A stretch of 64,000 nucleotides of DNA from Dyadobacter luteus (GCF_003383615.1 NZ_QNUL01000014.1:1-64000), one strand, 5' to 3'. Positions 50,695 to 60,046 are shown, numbered from the stretch's first letter. Made by a program: numbers and translations. The notes: a model not told the origin generated them from the letters alone.

Positions 50695-52695
50695 ATGACA
50701 TTAATTACAGCTCCTGAAAAGCTAGATTTATACTGTCCGTCACTGACGGAATACAAAAGGCGGAAAAGCATCACAATCAACATTGGTGATGTTGCCATGG
50801 GATCGGACTACCCCATCAGGGTGCAGTCAATGACCACCGTTGATACCATGGATACACAAGGTTCTATCGATGAAGTGATACGCATGGTAGATTCAGGCTG
50901 CGAATACGTACGTATCACGGCTCCGAGTGTGAAGGAAGCACAAAATCTTGAAAACATTCGTAATGGATTGCGTAAGGTGGGCATAACTGTTCCTATTATA
51001 GCCGATATACATTTCACCCCTAATGCTGCGGAACTGGCTGCCAGAATTGTGGAGAAGGTCAGGATTAATCCCGGCAACTATGCCGACCGGAAGCGTTTTG
51101 AAGTGATTGATTATACGGATGCATCCTATGCTGCAGAGCTGGAACGTATTCGTGAAAAGTTTATTCCTTTAATTAAGATTTGTAAGGAATACGGAACTGC
51201 GATGCGAATCGGAACGAACCATGGCTCGCTTTCAGATAGAATTCTGAGCCGTTACGGCGATACACCGCTGGGAATGGTCGAATCTGCACTTGAATTCCTC
51301 CGGATTTGTGAAGAGCTGAACTACTATAATATTGCTTTATCCATGAAATCCAGCAATACGCAGGTGATGGTGGAAGCGTATCGTTTGCTCGTTCAGCGTC
51401 TGGATCAGGAAGGATTAAAGCCTTATCCCCTGCACCTGGGTGTTACCGAAGCCGGCGAGGCAGAAGACGGACGTATCAAATCAGCAGTGGGCATCGGAAC
51501 ATTGTTGGAGGATGGATTAGGGGATACTGTGCGCGTTTCATTAACGGAAGCTCCGGAAAAGGAAGCTCCGGTTGCCAGGGCGCTTATAGACCGTTACACC
51601 AAAAGGAGTCCCCATGCTTATATTGAACCGCTAGAAAAATGCCCGATTAATCCGTTTCAGTATTCCCGAAGAGATACAAGCGAGGTATACAATCTGGGAC
51701 ACCTGAATGTGCCAAGAGTTATTGCGGACTATTCCAACATAGATGTAAAAGAATACGACGATCTTAAAAGTATCGGCCATTTCTTCCTGCCCGTCCCTGA
51801 CAAATGGGCAATGAATGATCAGGGGGCAGACTTTTTCTATTCCGGTAAGAAAGCTATTCCATTTATGCTTCCCAATGGATTAAAAGAAATATTGGATGCG
51901 GAGGTTTGGGATAAGCAGGAAGATAAGATTAATCGTTTTCCCCTGTTTTCAGTAGCGGATTGGCAGGAGAATCAAACTTTGACACATGCCGCCCAACTGA
52001 ACTTTGTAAAGGGAGATATACATCAGTTTAGTTCAGCATTCCTCAGCTCCGTAAAAGATGCGGGGAACGTTGTGTTGGTTTTATCGTCTGATAACGCTCA
52101 TGCTATGGCTGAAATGAGAAGGTTCTTTTACCGACTGACTGAGGAAGGTTACAAAATACCCGTGGTGATTCAACGTAATTATCAGGCTTATTCGACTGAT
52201 GAACTGACACTCTATGCGGCGACAGATATAGGTGGATTGTTGGTAGATGGATTCGGTGATGGCGTGCTTGTTTCGCCCATTTTCGAATCAAGTGAAGAAC
52301 AGAAGCTAAAATATGCTGCAACATTCAACAGCGTGGCTTTCGGAATTCTCCAGGCGGCCCGTACCCGTATGTCAAAAACGGAGTACATCTCCTGCCCTTC
52401 CTGTGGCCGAACGTTATTTGATTTGCAGGAAACCACTGCAATGATCAGAAAACACACAGAACACCTTAAAGGTATTAAAATTGGTATCATGGGCTGTATT
52501 GTGAATGGTCCCGGCGAAATGGCTGATGCTGACTACGGCTATGTGGGTATGGGCAAGGATAAAATAGCGTTGTACCGTGGCCAGGAGGTAATCAAGCGGT
52601 CTGTGCATTCGTCTAAAGCCGTTGAAGAGCTGATTGAACTGATACGTGAAGATGGCAGGTGGATAGACCCTGCGGAGGTGGAAGTTTTGAATTAA
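50695..52695 (+). CDS. ispG: 4-hydroxy-3-methylbut-2-enyl diphosphate synthase (IspG/GcpE), long form
   Basis: This 666-residue enzyme of the MEP isoprenoid pathway makes HMBPP from MEcPP using a 4Fe-4S cluster. It has the N-terminal TIM barrel ('SMTTVDTMDTQGSIDE', 'ADIHFTPNAA'), a large inserted middle domain (about residues 300-540) found in the plant/Bacteroidetes type, and the C-terminal reductase-like domain. The cluster cysteines are Cys567, Cys570 ('ISCPSCGRT') and Cys601 ('GCIVNGPGE'). The gene begins a small operon with two short genes downstream. Confidence 0.97.
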   Translation: MTLITAPEKLDLYCPSLTEYKRRKSITINIGDVAMGSDYPIRVQSMTTVDTMDTQGSIDEVIRMVDSGCEYVRITAPSVKEAQNLENIRNGLRKVGITVPIIADIHFTPNAAELAARIVEKVRINPGNYADRKRFEVIDYTDASYAAELERIREKFIPLIKICKEYGTAMRIGTNHGSLSDRILSRYGDTPLGMVESALEFLRICEELNYYNIALSMKSSNTQVMVEAYRLLVQRLDQEGLKPYPLHLGVTEAGEAEDGRIKSAVGIGTLLEDGLGDTVRVSLTEAPEKEAPVARALIDRYTKRSPHAYIEPLEKCPINPFQYSRRDTSEVYNLGHLNVPRVIADYSNIDVKEYDDLKSIGHFFLPVPDKWAMNDQGADFFYSGKKAIPFMLPNGLKEILDAEVWDKQEDKINRFPLFSVADWQENQTLTHAAQLNFVKGDIHQFSSAFLSSVKDAGNVVLVLSSDNAHAMAEMRRFFYRLTEEGYKIPVVIQRNYQAYSTDELTLYAATDIGGLLVDGFGDGVLVSPIFESSEEQKLKYAATFNSVAFGILQAARTRMSKTEYISCPSCGRTLFDLQETTAMIRKHTEHLKGIKIGIMGCIVNGPGEMADADYGYVGMGKDKIALYRGQEVIKRSVHSSKAVEELIELIREDGRWIDPAEVEVLN

Positions 52696-52716
52696 TGATT
52701 TTAAAAGACAAAGAAT

Positions 52717-52896
52717 ATGAAAAAGTATTTTCAGTTGGGCGACGTATTCAGCTACTTTATAAGGGTTTTCAAGAAGCCTGATCCTAATGCTCCGAATTCG
52801 TTTAACCTGAGGGTTATGCACGGCATCAACAGAATTTCAATAGTGATGTTTCTTTTCTGTCTGATCGTGATGATTATCAGGGCTTTTACAAGATGA
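52717..52896 (+). CDS. Small membrane protein (59 aa; possibly DUF6728-type)
   Basis: This 59-residue reading frame, 21 bp after ispG, starts MKKYFQLGDVFSYFIRVFKK and has the pattern 'PDPNAPNSFNLRVMHGINR' before one membrane helix ('ISIVMFLFCLIVMIIRAF'). The 'NLRxMHGINRISI' motif recalls a small Cytophagales family that I believe is DUF6728, from memory. It overlaps the next gene by ATGA, supporting that it is translated. Function is not known. Confidence 0.7.
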   Translation: MKKYFQLGDVFSYFIRVFKKPDPNAPNSFNLRVMHGINRISIVMFLFCLIVMIIRAFTR

Positions 52897-53255
52897 ATCC
52901 GGAATCACTCAGAGATTACTGTCTTACTTTACCCGGTGTTACGGAGGAATTACCGTTTGGTCCGGATACGCTGGTATTTAAGGTAATGGGCAAAGTATTT
53001 TTGCTGACACCACTTGACGGCGGGCATTTTACAATGAACGTGAAATGTGATCCTGAAAAGGCAGAAGATTTACGCGCCAGATATCCCGATGTAAGACCGG
53101 GGTTCCATATGAACAAAAAACATTGGAATACTGTGTATATCAATGGCAGCATTCCCGGCGATTCGCTATTCGAGTGGGTGAAAGATTCTTACGACCTTGT
53201 TGTCAAGTCTCTGACCAAAGCACAAAAGCAAGAGCTCGAAGAGTTAAAGAAATAG
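52893..53255 (+). CDS. MmcQ/YjbR family DNA-binding-like protein
   Basis: This 120-residue protein matches the MmcQ/YjbR family, which has a double-wing fold. 'LRDYCLTLPGVTEELPFGPD' opens it, then 'VFKVMGKVFLLTPLDGG', 'VKCDPEKAEDLRARYPDV', and 'PGFHMNKKHWNTVYINGSIP'. The family is named for predicted DNA binding, but a cellular role is not proven. It is coupled to the small membrane protein gene by a 4-bp overlap and ends at a terminator. Confidence 0.92.
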   Translation: MNPESLRDYCLTLPGVTEELPFGPDTLVFKVMGKVFLLTPLDGGHFTMNVKCDPEKAEDLRARYPDVRPGFHMNKKHWNTVYINGSIPGDSLFEWVKDSYDLVVKSLTKAQKQELEELKK

Positions 53256-53262
53256 AAAAAAG

Positions 53263-53290
53263 AAACCCGGAATTTAGCGTTCCGGGTTTT
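53263..53290. terminator. Bidirectional terminator between mmcQ-like and gldC
   Basis: AAACCCGGAA (53263-53272) pairs with TTCCGGGTTT (53280-53289) around a 7-nt loop, with A residues before and T residues after. It serves both convergent genes. Confidence 0.85.
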
Positions 53291-53293
53291 GTC

Positions 53294-53638
53294 TTATTTG
53301 GCAGCAGCCTTCATCTCCTCGTCGAGCTTCTTGCTAAGCGTTTCGCAAAGCCCTTCGATCGCTTCTCCCATTGCTCTGTCATTCGTAGCAGAAAGCAAAG
53401 TGTCTGCAATACCACTCATGATTTCGATATAGAACCTTTTCATTTCAAAGACTTCCATGTCTTTGGTCCAAAGGTCGATTTTTAATGTTCCTCTGTGGTA
53501 ATGATCCCAAACCGCAATAGCTATCGCGCGGGTGTCATTAATGCCTTCATTTGGATTGTCAGTAGCATCCCAGTGAATCTTTTCAGGAATGCTCTGTGCG
53601 TCAAGTTCTATGGTGAAATTTATCTGTGAATTTTTCAT
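53294..53638 (-). CDS. gldC: Gliding motility-associated protein GldC
   Basis: This 114-residue protein matches GldC: 'KNSQINFTIELDAQSIPEKI', 'WDATDNPNEGINDTRAIAIA' (blocks), 'VWDHYHRGTLKIDLWTKDM' and 'FEMKRFYIEIMSGIADTLL'. It is cytoplasmic and known mainly from Flavobacterium, where it aids gliding and gldB lies next to it. Here no gldB or other gliding gene is adjacent. It may have a wider role, since non-gliding Bacteroidetes also keep it. Confidence 0.9.
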   Translation of the reverse strand: MKNSQINFTIELDAQSIPEKIHWDATDNPNEGINDTRAIAIAVWDHYHRGTLKIDLWTKDMEVFEMKRFYIEIMSGIADTLLSATNDRAMGEAIEGLCETLSKKLDEEMKAAAK

Positions 53639-53696
53639 ATGAATTTTAAAATTTCACAAAAGTAAGCAATAAACGTTCATCAGACATTCATTGAGG

Positions 53697-54428
53697 CTAT
53701 TTTCCGGCCTGACTAAATACCTTTTTGAGCAAATCACTTACCCTTGCCATAGGATCTTCTCTGATTTTCTTTTCCTCCTGAGCAATCAGAATGTACAAAC
53801 CATCAATGGTTTTTTGAGTAGCATATTCCTTCAGGTTAGGATTCACTTTCTTCACCAAAGGAATCTGATTGTAGACATTCACCAGATCGGAATAATATTG
53901 TGTTGCCTTGTTAATTTTTAAAGTACTGTCAACAACGGGGAAGAAAGTTTTAAACAACTCGTCATTGGTTGTCTTTTTGAGATAAACGGTAGCCGCATCG
54001 TCCTGCCCTTTCAAAATACTGACAGCATCTGTGATCGTCATCGAGGTGACAGCCTTCACAAATATGGGTTTCGATTTTTTTGCTGCGTCTTCAGCAGCCC
54101 GGTTCAAGGATAGCGTAAATTTATCGACCTCACTCCCAAGACCCATTTTTCTGAGCGTTTCTGCTACTTTCTGAGCTTCGGGAGGAATGGCTAATTTAAT
54201 GAGTTCATTTTTAAAGAAACCATCGACCTTTGAGGCGGATGCAGATCCGTTACTTACTCCCAGATTCAAAGCTTCTTTGAGGCCTGCGGCAATGTCTCCT
54301 TCACTTAGCACACCCGATGACGATTGTACTTTTTCTAATACTTTGCCAAGTTTAGTTTTGAACTGAGCCTGCGACGCGCAGCTTGTGAAAACCAGTAACA
54401 TGGCGGGAATTATCCATTTTTGCATCAT
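53697..54428 (-). CDS. DUF4197 domain lipoprotein
   Basis: This 243-residue protein has a lipoprotein signal ('VFTSCASQ') and a DUF4197 domain (PF13852) over most of its length: 'GLKEALNLGVSNG', 'IPPEAQKVAETLRKMGLGS', 'LNRAAEDAAKKSKPIFVKAV', 'ILKGQDDAATVYLKKTT', and 'ATQKTIDGLYILIAQEEKKI'. It is helical and periplasmic; its function is unknown. The following gene gldC has the same direction but its own gap. Confidence 0.9.
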   Translation of the reverse strand: MMQKWIIPAMLLVFTSCASQAQFKTKLGKVLEKVQSSSGVLSEGDIAAGLKEALNLGVSNGSASASKVDGFFKNELIKLAIPPEAQKVAETLRKMGLGSEVDKFTLSLNRAAEDAAKKSKPIFVKAVTSMTITDAVSILKGQDDAATVYLKKTTNDELFKTFFPVVDSTLKINKATQYYSDLVNVYNQIPLVKKVNPNLKEYATQKTIDGLYILIAQEEKKIREDPMARVSDLLKKVFSQAGK

Positions 54429-54537
54429 TCCTGTTTAAGTTTGTTAATATCTATCCACTTTTCAAACGTAATCAATAACGATTAATTTTACTTATTTTTG
54501 GGAAAATATACGCCTAATTTCAACCTGTTTCTGTTCT

Positions 54538-55800
54538 ATGAATCCCATTATAAGGGCTGAGATCTTAACAATCGGAGATGAAATACTTTTCGGACAAATT
54601 ATAGATACTAATACACAATGGATTGGTTCTGAGCTTACAGGTATAGGAATCAGAACAGTTAGGAAGACATCTGTTGGTGACGATAAAAAGGATATTATTG
54701 CCGCGTTTACAGACGCAGGCAAGCGTGCTGAGGTGGTCATTGTAACGGGCGGACTTGGACCTACCAAGGACGATGTTACCAAATATGCCTTCTGCGAATA
54801 TTTCGGAAGTACATTGAAAATCAATGAAGATGCATTAACTCTTATTACCGCATTTTTTGCGAAAAGAGGTCGTGCCATGACCGAGCTGAATATTCAGCAG
54901 GCGGCTCTGCCGGATAATTGCACTTATGTCCCGAACCAATGGGGTACAGCGCCTGGCATGTGGTTTGAGAAAGATGGTGTGGTTTATGTTTCACTGCCCG
55001 GAGTGCCTTATGAAATGAAGAGCCTGATGGAGTTTGAGATACTTCCCAGACTCAAACAGCGGTTTGTTCTTAACGTTATTCAACACAAGTCTGTAAGGAC
55101 AATTGGTATCGGGGAATCTTTTCTGGCGGAGAAAATTGCTGCCTGGGAAAGTGCCTTGCCAGACCATATCAGGCTTGCCTATCTTCCTCATTTCGGACAG
55201 GTTAAACTACGGTTGACAGGTACCGGCGACAATGCCGATGTATTAAACACGCAACTACTTGAACAGGTAGACTTGGTAAGGCCCATTATCGACGAGTATA
55301 TTTTTGGTTACGATCAGGATGAACTGGAATCAGTAATTGCTGCGTTGTTAATCAGTCAGCAGGCTACAGTAGGTACTGCGGAAAGCTGTACAGGTGGATT
55401 TGTATCACACAGATTGACAAGTTTGCCGGGATCCTCTGCCTATTTTCAGGGAGCAGTAGTAAGCTACAGTAATGAGTTGAAAATGAATCTCCTTGGCGTT
55501 TCAGGTGATACATTAGCGGAGCATGGGGCAGTGAGCGAACAAACTGTAAAGGAAATGGCAGAAGGCGCCAGACGAGCTTTGGGAACAACCTATGCCATTG
55601 CCACAACAGGCATTGCGGGTCCTGATGGTGGAAGCGCGGAAAAACCGGTTGGAACGGTCTGGATTGCATGTGCCACTCCGACAGAGACAGTAACTCAGCT
55701 ATTGAAACTTGCTAATATCAGGAGTATCAATATAGAAATGACCTCAACCTATGCGTTGAATTTGCTCAGAAAGGCTATAATAAAATCAGGGCAGATTTAA
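54538..55800 (+). CDS. CinA family protein (nicotinamide mononucleotide deamidase-related)
   Basis: This 420-residue protein joins a MoCF-like N-terminal domain (about residues 4-170, 'TIGDEILFGQIIDTNTQWI', 'VTGGLGPTKDDVTK') to a C-terminal CinA/PncC domain (about 255-415, 'GTAESCTGGFVSHRLTSLPG' and 'TTGIAGPDGGSAEKPVGTVW'). The C-terminal domain converts NMN to nicotinic acid mononucleotide; the N-terminal domain of related proteins acts on ADP-ribose. It recycles NAD breakdown products. A TATTTTTG element (54493-54500) may be the -7 promoter box. Confidence 0.94.
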   Translation: MNPIIRAEILTIGDEILFGQIIDTNTQWIGSELTGIGIRTVRKTSVGDDKKDIIAAFTDAGKRAEVVIVTGGLGPTKDDVTKYAFCEYFGSTLKINEDALTLITAFFAKRGRAMTELNIQQAALPDNCTYVPNQWGTAPGMWFEKDGVVYVSLPGVPYEMKSLMEFEILPRLKQRFVLNVIQHKSVRTIGIGESFLAEKIAAWESALPDHIRLAYLPHFGQVKLRLTGTGDNADVLNTQLLEQVDLVRPIIDEYIFGYDQDELESVIAALLISQQATVGTAESCTGGFVSHRLTSLPGSSAYFQGAVVSYSNELKMNLLGVSGDTLAEHGAVSEQTVKEMAEGARRALGTTYAIATTGIAGPDGGSAEKPVGTVWIACATPTETVTQLLKLANIRSINIEMTSTYALNLLRKAIIKSGQI

Positions 55801-55914
55801 CGACAATTGGTTGTTTAGACAAATATCGAGGGAAATTTCAGTTAAAATCTCTTATTTGCGAAACTAACTACACCAACTGACAAAGATTATGTCCGTTTGG
55901 TCAGATCATATTTT

Positions 55915-57198
55915 ATGAAAGTAATTGAAATGCTGATGCCCCCAATGGGCGAGAGTATCATGGAATGTACAGTACTACACCGCCTGAAAAAGGAAGGTGA
56001 TAAGGTGTCTGCGGACGATTCCATACTCGAAGTTGCTACTGATAAAGTAGATACGGAAGTGCCATGCCCTATTGACGGAGTTTTGAAGCAATGGCTCGTG
56101 AAAGAGGATGATGTGGTGCCCATTGGTAGTCCTGTAGCACTTATTGAAACGTCCGGAGAGCCAGGAAAGGCAGATGAGCCTGTATCCAAGACTGCGGATG
56201 CTGAACAGCCAACAGAAGAATCTGTTGCAGCATCGCTGGAAAAGGATTTTGACAATGCCCTGGAAACCAGAAATGCGCCGGTACTTTCTAGTGTAGGTGA
56301 AGGGAATACATTCTATTCGCCGCTTGTGCTTAGTATAGCCCGTGAAGAAGGTATTTCATCGGATGAACTTGCCGGGGTTAAAGGTACAGGCGTAGAGGGA
56401 AGAATAACCAAAAATGACATTCTTGGCTATCTGGAAAATCGGGGTAATGTCGTTGCAGCTCCGATAAAAACAGTTTCAGTAAGTGGAGAAAATGAGATTG
56501 TAGAAATGGATCGCATGCGCAAGATGATTTCTCAGCGTATGACCGAGTCGAGAAAAATATCTGCACACGTTACTTCATTTATCGAAACGGATATGACCCC
56601 CATCGTAAAATGGCGTGAGGATGTAAAAAATGATTACCGCAAAAGGTCGGGAGATAGCATTACATTCACACCTATACTGATTGAGGCGGTTGTAAAAGCG
56701 ATCAGGGATTATCCCTTGATTAACATATCCGTAGAAGGCGATAAAATTGTAAAGAAAAAAGACATCAATATCGGTATGGCCGTGGCTTTGCCAGACGGTA
56801 ACCTGATCGTCCCTGTGATTCACCATGCCGATCAGTATGATTTGGCCGGACTAGCGAGAAAGGTTAATGAACTTGCAAAAAAAGCAAGAGAGAATAAGCT
56901 TAAAGCAGATGATGTTTCAGGAGGCACTTACACTGTTTCTAACATTGGGGCTTTTGCCAATCTGATGGGGACGCCTATTATTGTGCAACCACAAGTAGGA
57001 ATTATGGCATTTGGGGCGATCAAGAAAAAGCCGGCTGTGATTGAAACACCTCAGGGAGATTTGCTCGGTATAAGAAGCCTGATGTTTATATCTCATTCCT
57101 ACGACCATAGGGTTGTAGACGGTTCACTGGGTGGTTTGTTTCTGAAACGTGTGAACGATTATCTTGAAGGTTTTGATACGCACAGAAAGTTGATTTAA
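55915..57198 (+). CDS. Dihydrolipoamide acyltransferase (E2 component)
   Basis: This 427-residue enzyme is the acyl-transferring core of a 2-oxo acid dehydrogenase complex. It has a lipoyl domain with Lys44 ('ATDKVDTEVP'), an Ala/Pro/Glu-type linker, a peripheral-subunit-binding domain ('SPLVLSIAREEGISSDELAG'), and the catalytic domain with 'SYDHRVVDGSLGG'. The complex type cannot be fixed; one lipoyl domain fits OdhB or branched-chain E2. E1 and E3 genes are not in the window. I start at the ATG at 55915, since a TTG at 55897 adds six residues. The next gene begins at the base after its stop. Confidence 0.94.
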   Translation: MKVIEMLMPPMGESIMECTVLHRLKKEGDKVSADDSILEVATDKVDTEVPCPIDGVLKQWLVKEDDVVPIGSPVALIETSGEPGKADEPVSKTADAEQPTEESVAASLEKDFDNALETRNAPVLSSVGEGNTFYSPLVLSIAREEGISSDELAGVKGTGVEGRITKNDILGYLENRGNVVAAPIKTVSVSGENEIVEMDRMRKMISQRMTESRKISAHVTSFIETDMTPIVKWREDVKNDYRKRSGDSITFTPILIEAVVKAIRDYPLINISVEGDKIVKKKDINIGMAVALPDGNLIVPVIHHADQYDLAGLARKVNELAKKARENKLKADDVSGGTYTVSNIGAFANLMGTPIIVQPQVGIMAFGAIKKKPAVIETPQGDLLGIRSLMFISHSYDHRVVDGSLGGLFLKRVNDYLEGFDTHRKLI

Positions 57199-57732
57199 AT
57201 GCTTAGACTCACACTGGATATGGACGACGTGCTGGCCAACACGCACGAAAAGTTGGTCAGTGTGGTACTGAACGATTTCACAACCAATTTTACGGAGCAA
57301 GACCTTAAAGCGGCACCTTTGAGAGAGCTTTTACATCCAAAACAGTTAGGAAAGCTCAATAAGATTATGAATATGCCCGGCTTTTTTGCCGATATAGAAG
57401 TAAAAGAGGGAGCGATCGAAACAGTAGCGGCGTTGTCCCGCTTTTATGAGTTGTATATTGCAACAGCCTGTATGGAGTTTCCCAATTCGTTTAAGGATAA
57501 GTTTGACTGGCTGGGCAGGCACTTCAGGTTTATTCCGTGGACAAACATCGTTTTCTGCGGCTATAAGAGTATTATACATTCGGATTACCTGATAGACGAT
57601 CATCCGCGTAATCTTTATGCTTTTAAGGGTGAAGGTATTCTTTTCAGTGCGTTGCATAACAGAAAGGAAGAAGGATTCAGAAGAGTGAATAACTGGAAAG
57701 AAGTTTCGGAGCTATTTTTACCAATCGTATGA
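57199..57732 (+). CDS. 5'(3')-deoxyribonucleotidase-like protein
   Basis: This 177-residue HAD-superfamily phosphatase belongs to the NT5C group. The nucleophile Asp7 and Asp9 are in 'LDMDDVLANTHEK', 'IATACMEFPNSFKDK' holds the conserved Thr/Ala-type motif II, and 'YLIDDHPRNLYAFKG' holds the motif IV Asp pair. It likely removes phosphate from deoxynucleotides. It starts with no gap after the E2 stop and overlaps the response-regulator start by ATGA, so the four genes are one operon. Confidence 0.9.
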   Translation: MLRLTLDMDDVLANTHEKLVSVVLNDFTTNFTEQDLKAAPLRELLHPKQLGKLNKIMNMPGFFADIEVKEGAIETVAALSRFYELYIATACMEFPNSFKDKFDWLGRHFRFIPWTNIVFCGYKSIIHSDYLIDDHPRNLYAFKGEGILFSALHNRKEEGFRRVNNWKEVSELFLPIV

Positions 57733-58409
57733 AGCTATTATTAATTGAAGATGAACCCAAAACTGTACAGTCGCTGAGACAGGGACTGGAGGAAGACGGC
57801 TACGAAGTTGACATTGCGTACGATGGATTGATTGGTAAGCAGCTGGCAAAAAATAACACCTATCAATTAATTATCAGTGATATAATTATCCCCGGAATCA
57901 ACGGAATAGAGCTTTGTCGTGAGATTCGTAATTCGGGCGACGCTACCCCTATCCTGATGCTTACGGCATTGGGGACGACGGATGATAAAGTAACAGGCCT
58001 GGATGCCGGAGCTGATGATTATCTTGTAAAACCATTTGAGTTTAAGGAATTGCTTGCTCGCGTGCGTGCGCTTACCAAACGTGGCGCCGGCATTTTGCAT
58101 ACGGCGCAGACTTTGAAATTTGCCGATGTTGAAGTTTCTCTGGATGCGAAAACAGTTCATCGCGCGGGAAATAAGATCAATCTCACAGCGCGTGAATTTA
58201 ATCTGCTTGTTTACCTCATACGGAATCAGGGACGCGTTGTTTCTAAGGTGGAAATCGCAGAACAGGTTTGGGATATTGGTTTCGATACTGGTACTAATAT
58301 CATCGAGGTGTATGTGAACTATCTGCGCAAAAAACTGGATAAAGATTATCCGGTCAAACTCATTCATACTCAGTTCGGTATGGGGTATGTGCTTAAAGTA
58401 GAAGATTAA
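57729..58409 (+). CDS. OmpR/PhoB-type response regulator
   Basis: This 226-residue regulator has a receiver domain (phospho-acceptor Asp51 in 'IISDIIIPGINGI', switch Thr in 'MLTALG', Lys in 'YLVKPFEF') and a winged-helix output domain ('LTAREFNLLVYLIRNQGRVV', 'NYLRKKLDKDYPVKLIHT', 'GMGYVLKVE'). The pattern resembles CusR-type copper-responsive regulators, but that alone does not define the signal. It overlaps both neighbours by a few bases. Confidence 0.95.
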   Translation: MKLLLIEDEPKTVQSLRQGLEEDGYEVDIAYDGLIGKQLAKNNTYQLIISDIIIPGINGIELCREIRNSGDATPILMLTALGTTDDKVTGLDAGADDYLVKPFEFKELLARVRALTKRGAGILHTAQTLKFADVEVSLDAKTVHRAGNKINLTAREFNLLVYLIRNQGRVVSKVEIAEQVWDIGFDTGTNIIEVYVNYLRKKLDKDYPVKLIHTQFGMGYVLKVED

Positions 58410-59776
58410 TGCAAATAAGGACCAGGCTTACTGTTCAGTTTTCACTGCTGGTGAGTAGTATTCTCCTGGTGAGCTTCCTTGCTATTTATTACTTCTCGTA
58501 TGAAAACCTTACGGAAGATTTCTATGATCGTTTGAGATCAAAGGCTAATTCCACGGCCGCCTTACTGGATGGCCCCGTGGTAAGTCCGGATATAATTCGT
58601 GCGCTGGAAGGATCCAACGCTGACCGGATATACAATCAGATCATACTTATTTTCGACGAACAAAACCGGCTCATCTACACCAACTCGGCTCCAGGACATA
58701 AGAATATCCATGTTTCAAAGTATTGGTTGGATGAAGTACGCAAGGCTGGGGAAATTCGCTATACCGACGGAGATTCCAAAGTAGTCGGTCTTTATACCAA
58801 ATTTCCGTTCACACGTGCCGTCGTATTGATGGGTGCACAGGATAAGGTAGGAGAAGTAAACCTGATCAACCTGCTTCAACTTCTTGTGGCATCATTCTTG
58901 ATCGCAACGATTATAGTAACGTTTGCCGGGTGGATTTTTGCCAAAAGAGCCCTCCGGCCTATATCAAGAGTCATGAATGCAGTGGAGGGAATTCTACCGC
59001 AGAATCTGCATACACGTCTGGATGTCGCTAACCAAAAAGATGAAATAGGTAGGCTTATCACTACATTCAACAATCTGCTGGATCGGATTGAAGCCGCATT
59101 TCAGATGCAGAAAATTTTTGTGGCCAATGTTTCGCATGAATTAAAGAACCCGCTTACCAAAATACGCTCCCAATTGGAAGTGAGTACGCTGAAAGAAAGA
59201 AGTCAATTGGAATACCAGCTTACCATACGGTCTGTATTGGAGGATATTCAGGAACTAGCACAACTTTCCAATACATTACTTGAATTAGCGAAAGTCAGTG
59301 AAGACCAGAACGACCTGCTGACGGAAACCGTACGTGTGGATGATTTACTTCTGGATTCACGTCAGATGCTCATTCAATCCAATCCCTCTTACAACATCCT
59401 GATCGACTTTGATGACCTTCCGGAAGATGATACATGGCTTGAAATAGCCGGCAATCCTACACTTCTCAAAACGGCATTCCTTAATCTGATGGATAATGCA
59501 TGCAAGTTCTCGGAAGATCTGAGCGTTTCTGTAGCACTTAAATGTAATGCCGAAAATATTCATCTGAAGTTTTCCGATCAGGGAAAAGGAATTCCGGAAA
59601 AAGATCAGGGACTTGTCTTCCAACCTTTCTACCGAAGCGAAAATACTGCCAACATCAAAGGCTACGGAATCGGGCTCTCTCTCGTAGAACGTATTGTTCG
59701 CCTTCATAACGGTACCATTGTGATTCAATCTAATCTGCCGAAGGGTACCACCTTCCTTATTAACTTCACTATTTAA
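58409..59776 (+). CDS. HAMP-domain sensor histidine kinase
   Basis: This 455-residue membrane kinase has an N-terminal helix (about 12-32), a periplasmic sensor region of about 120 residues, a second helix ('LVASFLIATIIVTFAGWIFA'), a HAMP linker ('KRALRPISRVMNAVEGI'), the phospho-acceptor His in 'VANVSHELKNPLTKIRSQLE', and a C-terminal ATPase ('NLMDNACKFS', 'FSDQGKGIPEKDQ', 'GYGIGLSLVERIVRLHNG'). It shares its operon with and overlaps the regulator gene by one base, so they are a cognate pair. The stimulus is not known. Confidence 0.95.
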   Translation: MQIRTRLTVQFSLLVSSILLVSFLAIYYFSYENLTEDFYDRLRSKANSTAALLDGPVVSPDIIRALEGSNADRIYNQIILIFDEQNRLIYTNSAPGHKNIHVSKYWLDEVRKAGEIRYTDGDSKVVGLYTKFPFTRAVVLMGAQDKVGEVNLINLLQLLVASFLIATIIVTFAGWIFAKRALRPISRVMNAVEGILPQNLHTRLDVANQKDEIGRLITTFNNLLDRIEAAFQMQKIFVANVSHELKNPLTKIRSQLEVSTLKERSQLEYQLTIRSVLEDIQELAQLSNTLLELAKVSEDQNDLLTETVRVDDLLLDSRQMLIQSNPSYNILIDFDDLPEDDTWLEIAGNPTLLKTAFLNLMDNACKFSEDLSVSVALKCNAENIHLKFSDQGKGIPEKDQGLVFQPFYRSENTANIKGYGIGLSLVERIVRLHNGTIVIQSNLPKGTTFLINFTI

Positions 59777-59932
59777 CCGCTGAAATATTTTTTCATGCGT
59801 TAAGCAAATTCTAAGTTTTTATTAACTCGCTTTTAAGTATTGTTATATTTATTTGTATTGTTCTCATAGAGACAATGTCTCACAGAGAAAAGAAATTGAA
59901 CTAGATTTCATTTTTTGTGGTGTTAATAAGCA

Positions 59933-59970
59933 AACTTGGCAGGTGTTTCTCACGCCTGCCAAAGTTTTTA
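59933..59970 (+). terminator. Terminator of the two-component operon
   Basis: AACTTGGCAGG (59933-59943) pairs with CCTGCCAAAGTT (59955-59966) with one bulged A, then TTTTTA follows. It lies about 160 bp after the histidine kinase stop. Confidence 0.7.
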
Positions 59971-60046
59971 TATGGTGGTCTGACAAAGTAGAGAGAGAGA
60001 GGCAGTTACATAGTTTTGTATTTTGCCAGGCACTACGATATGGGCC

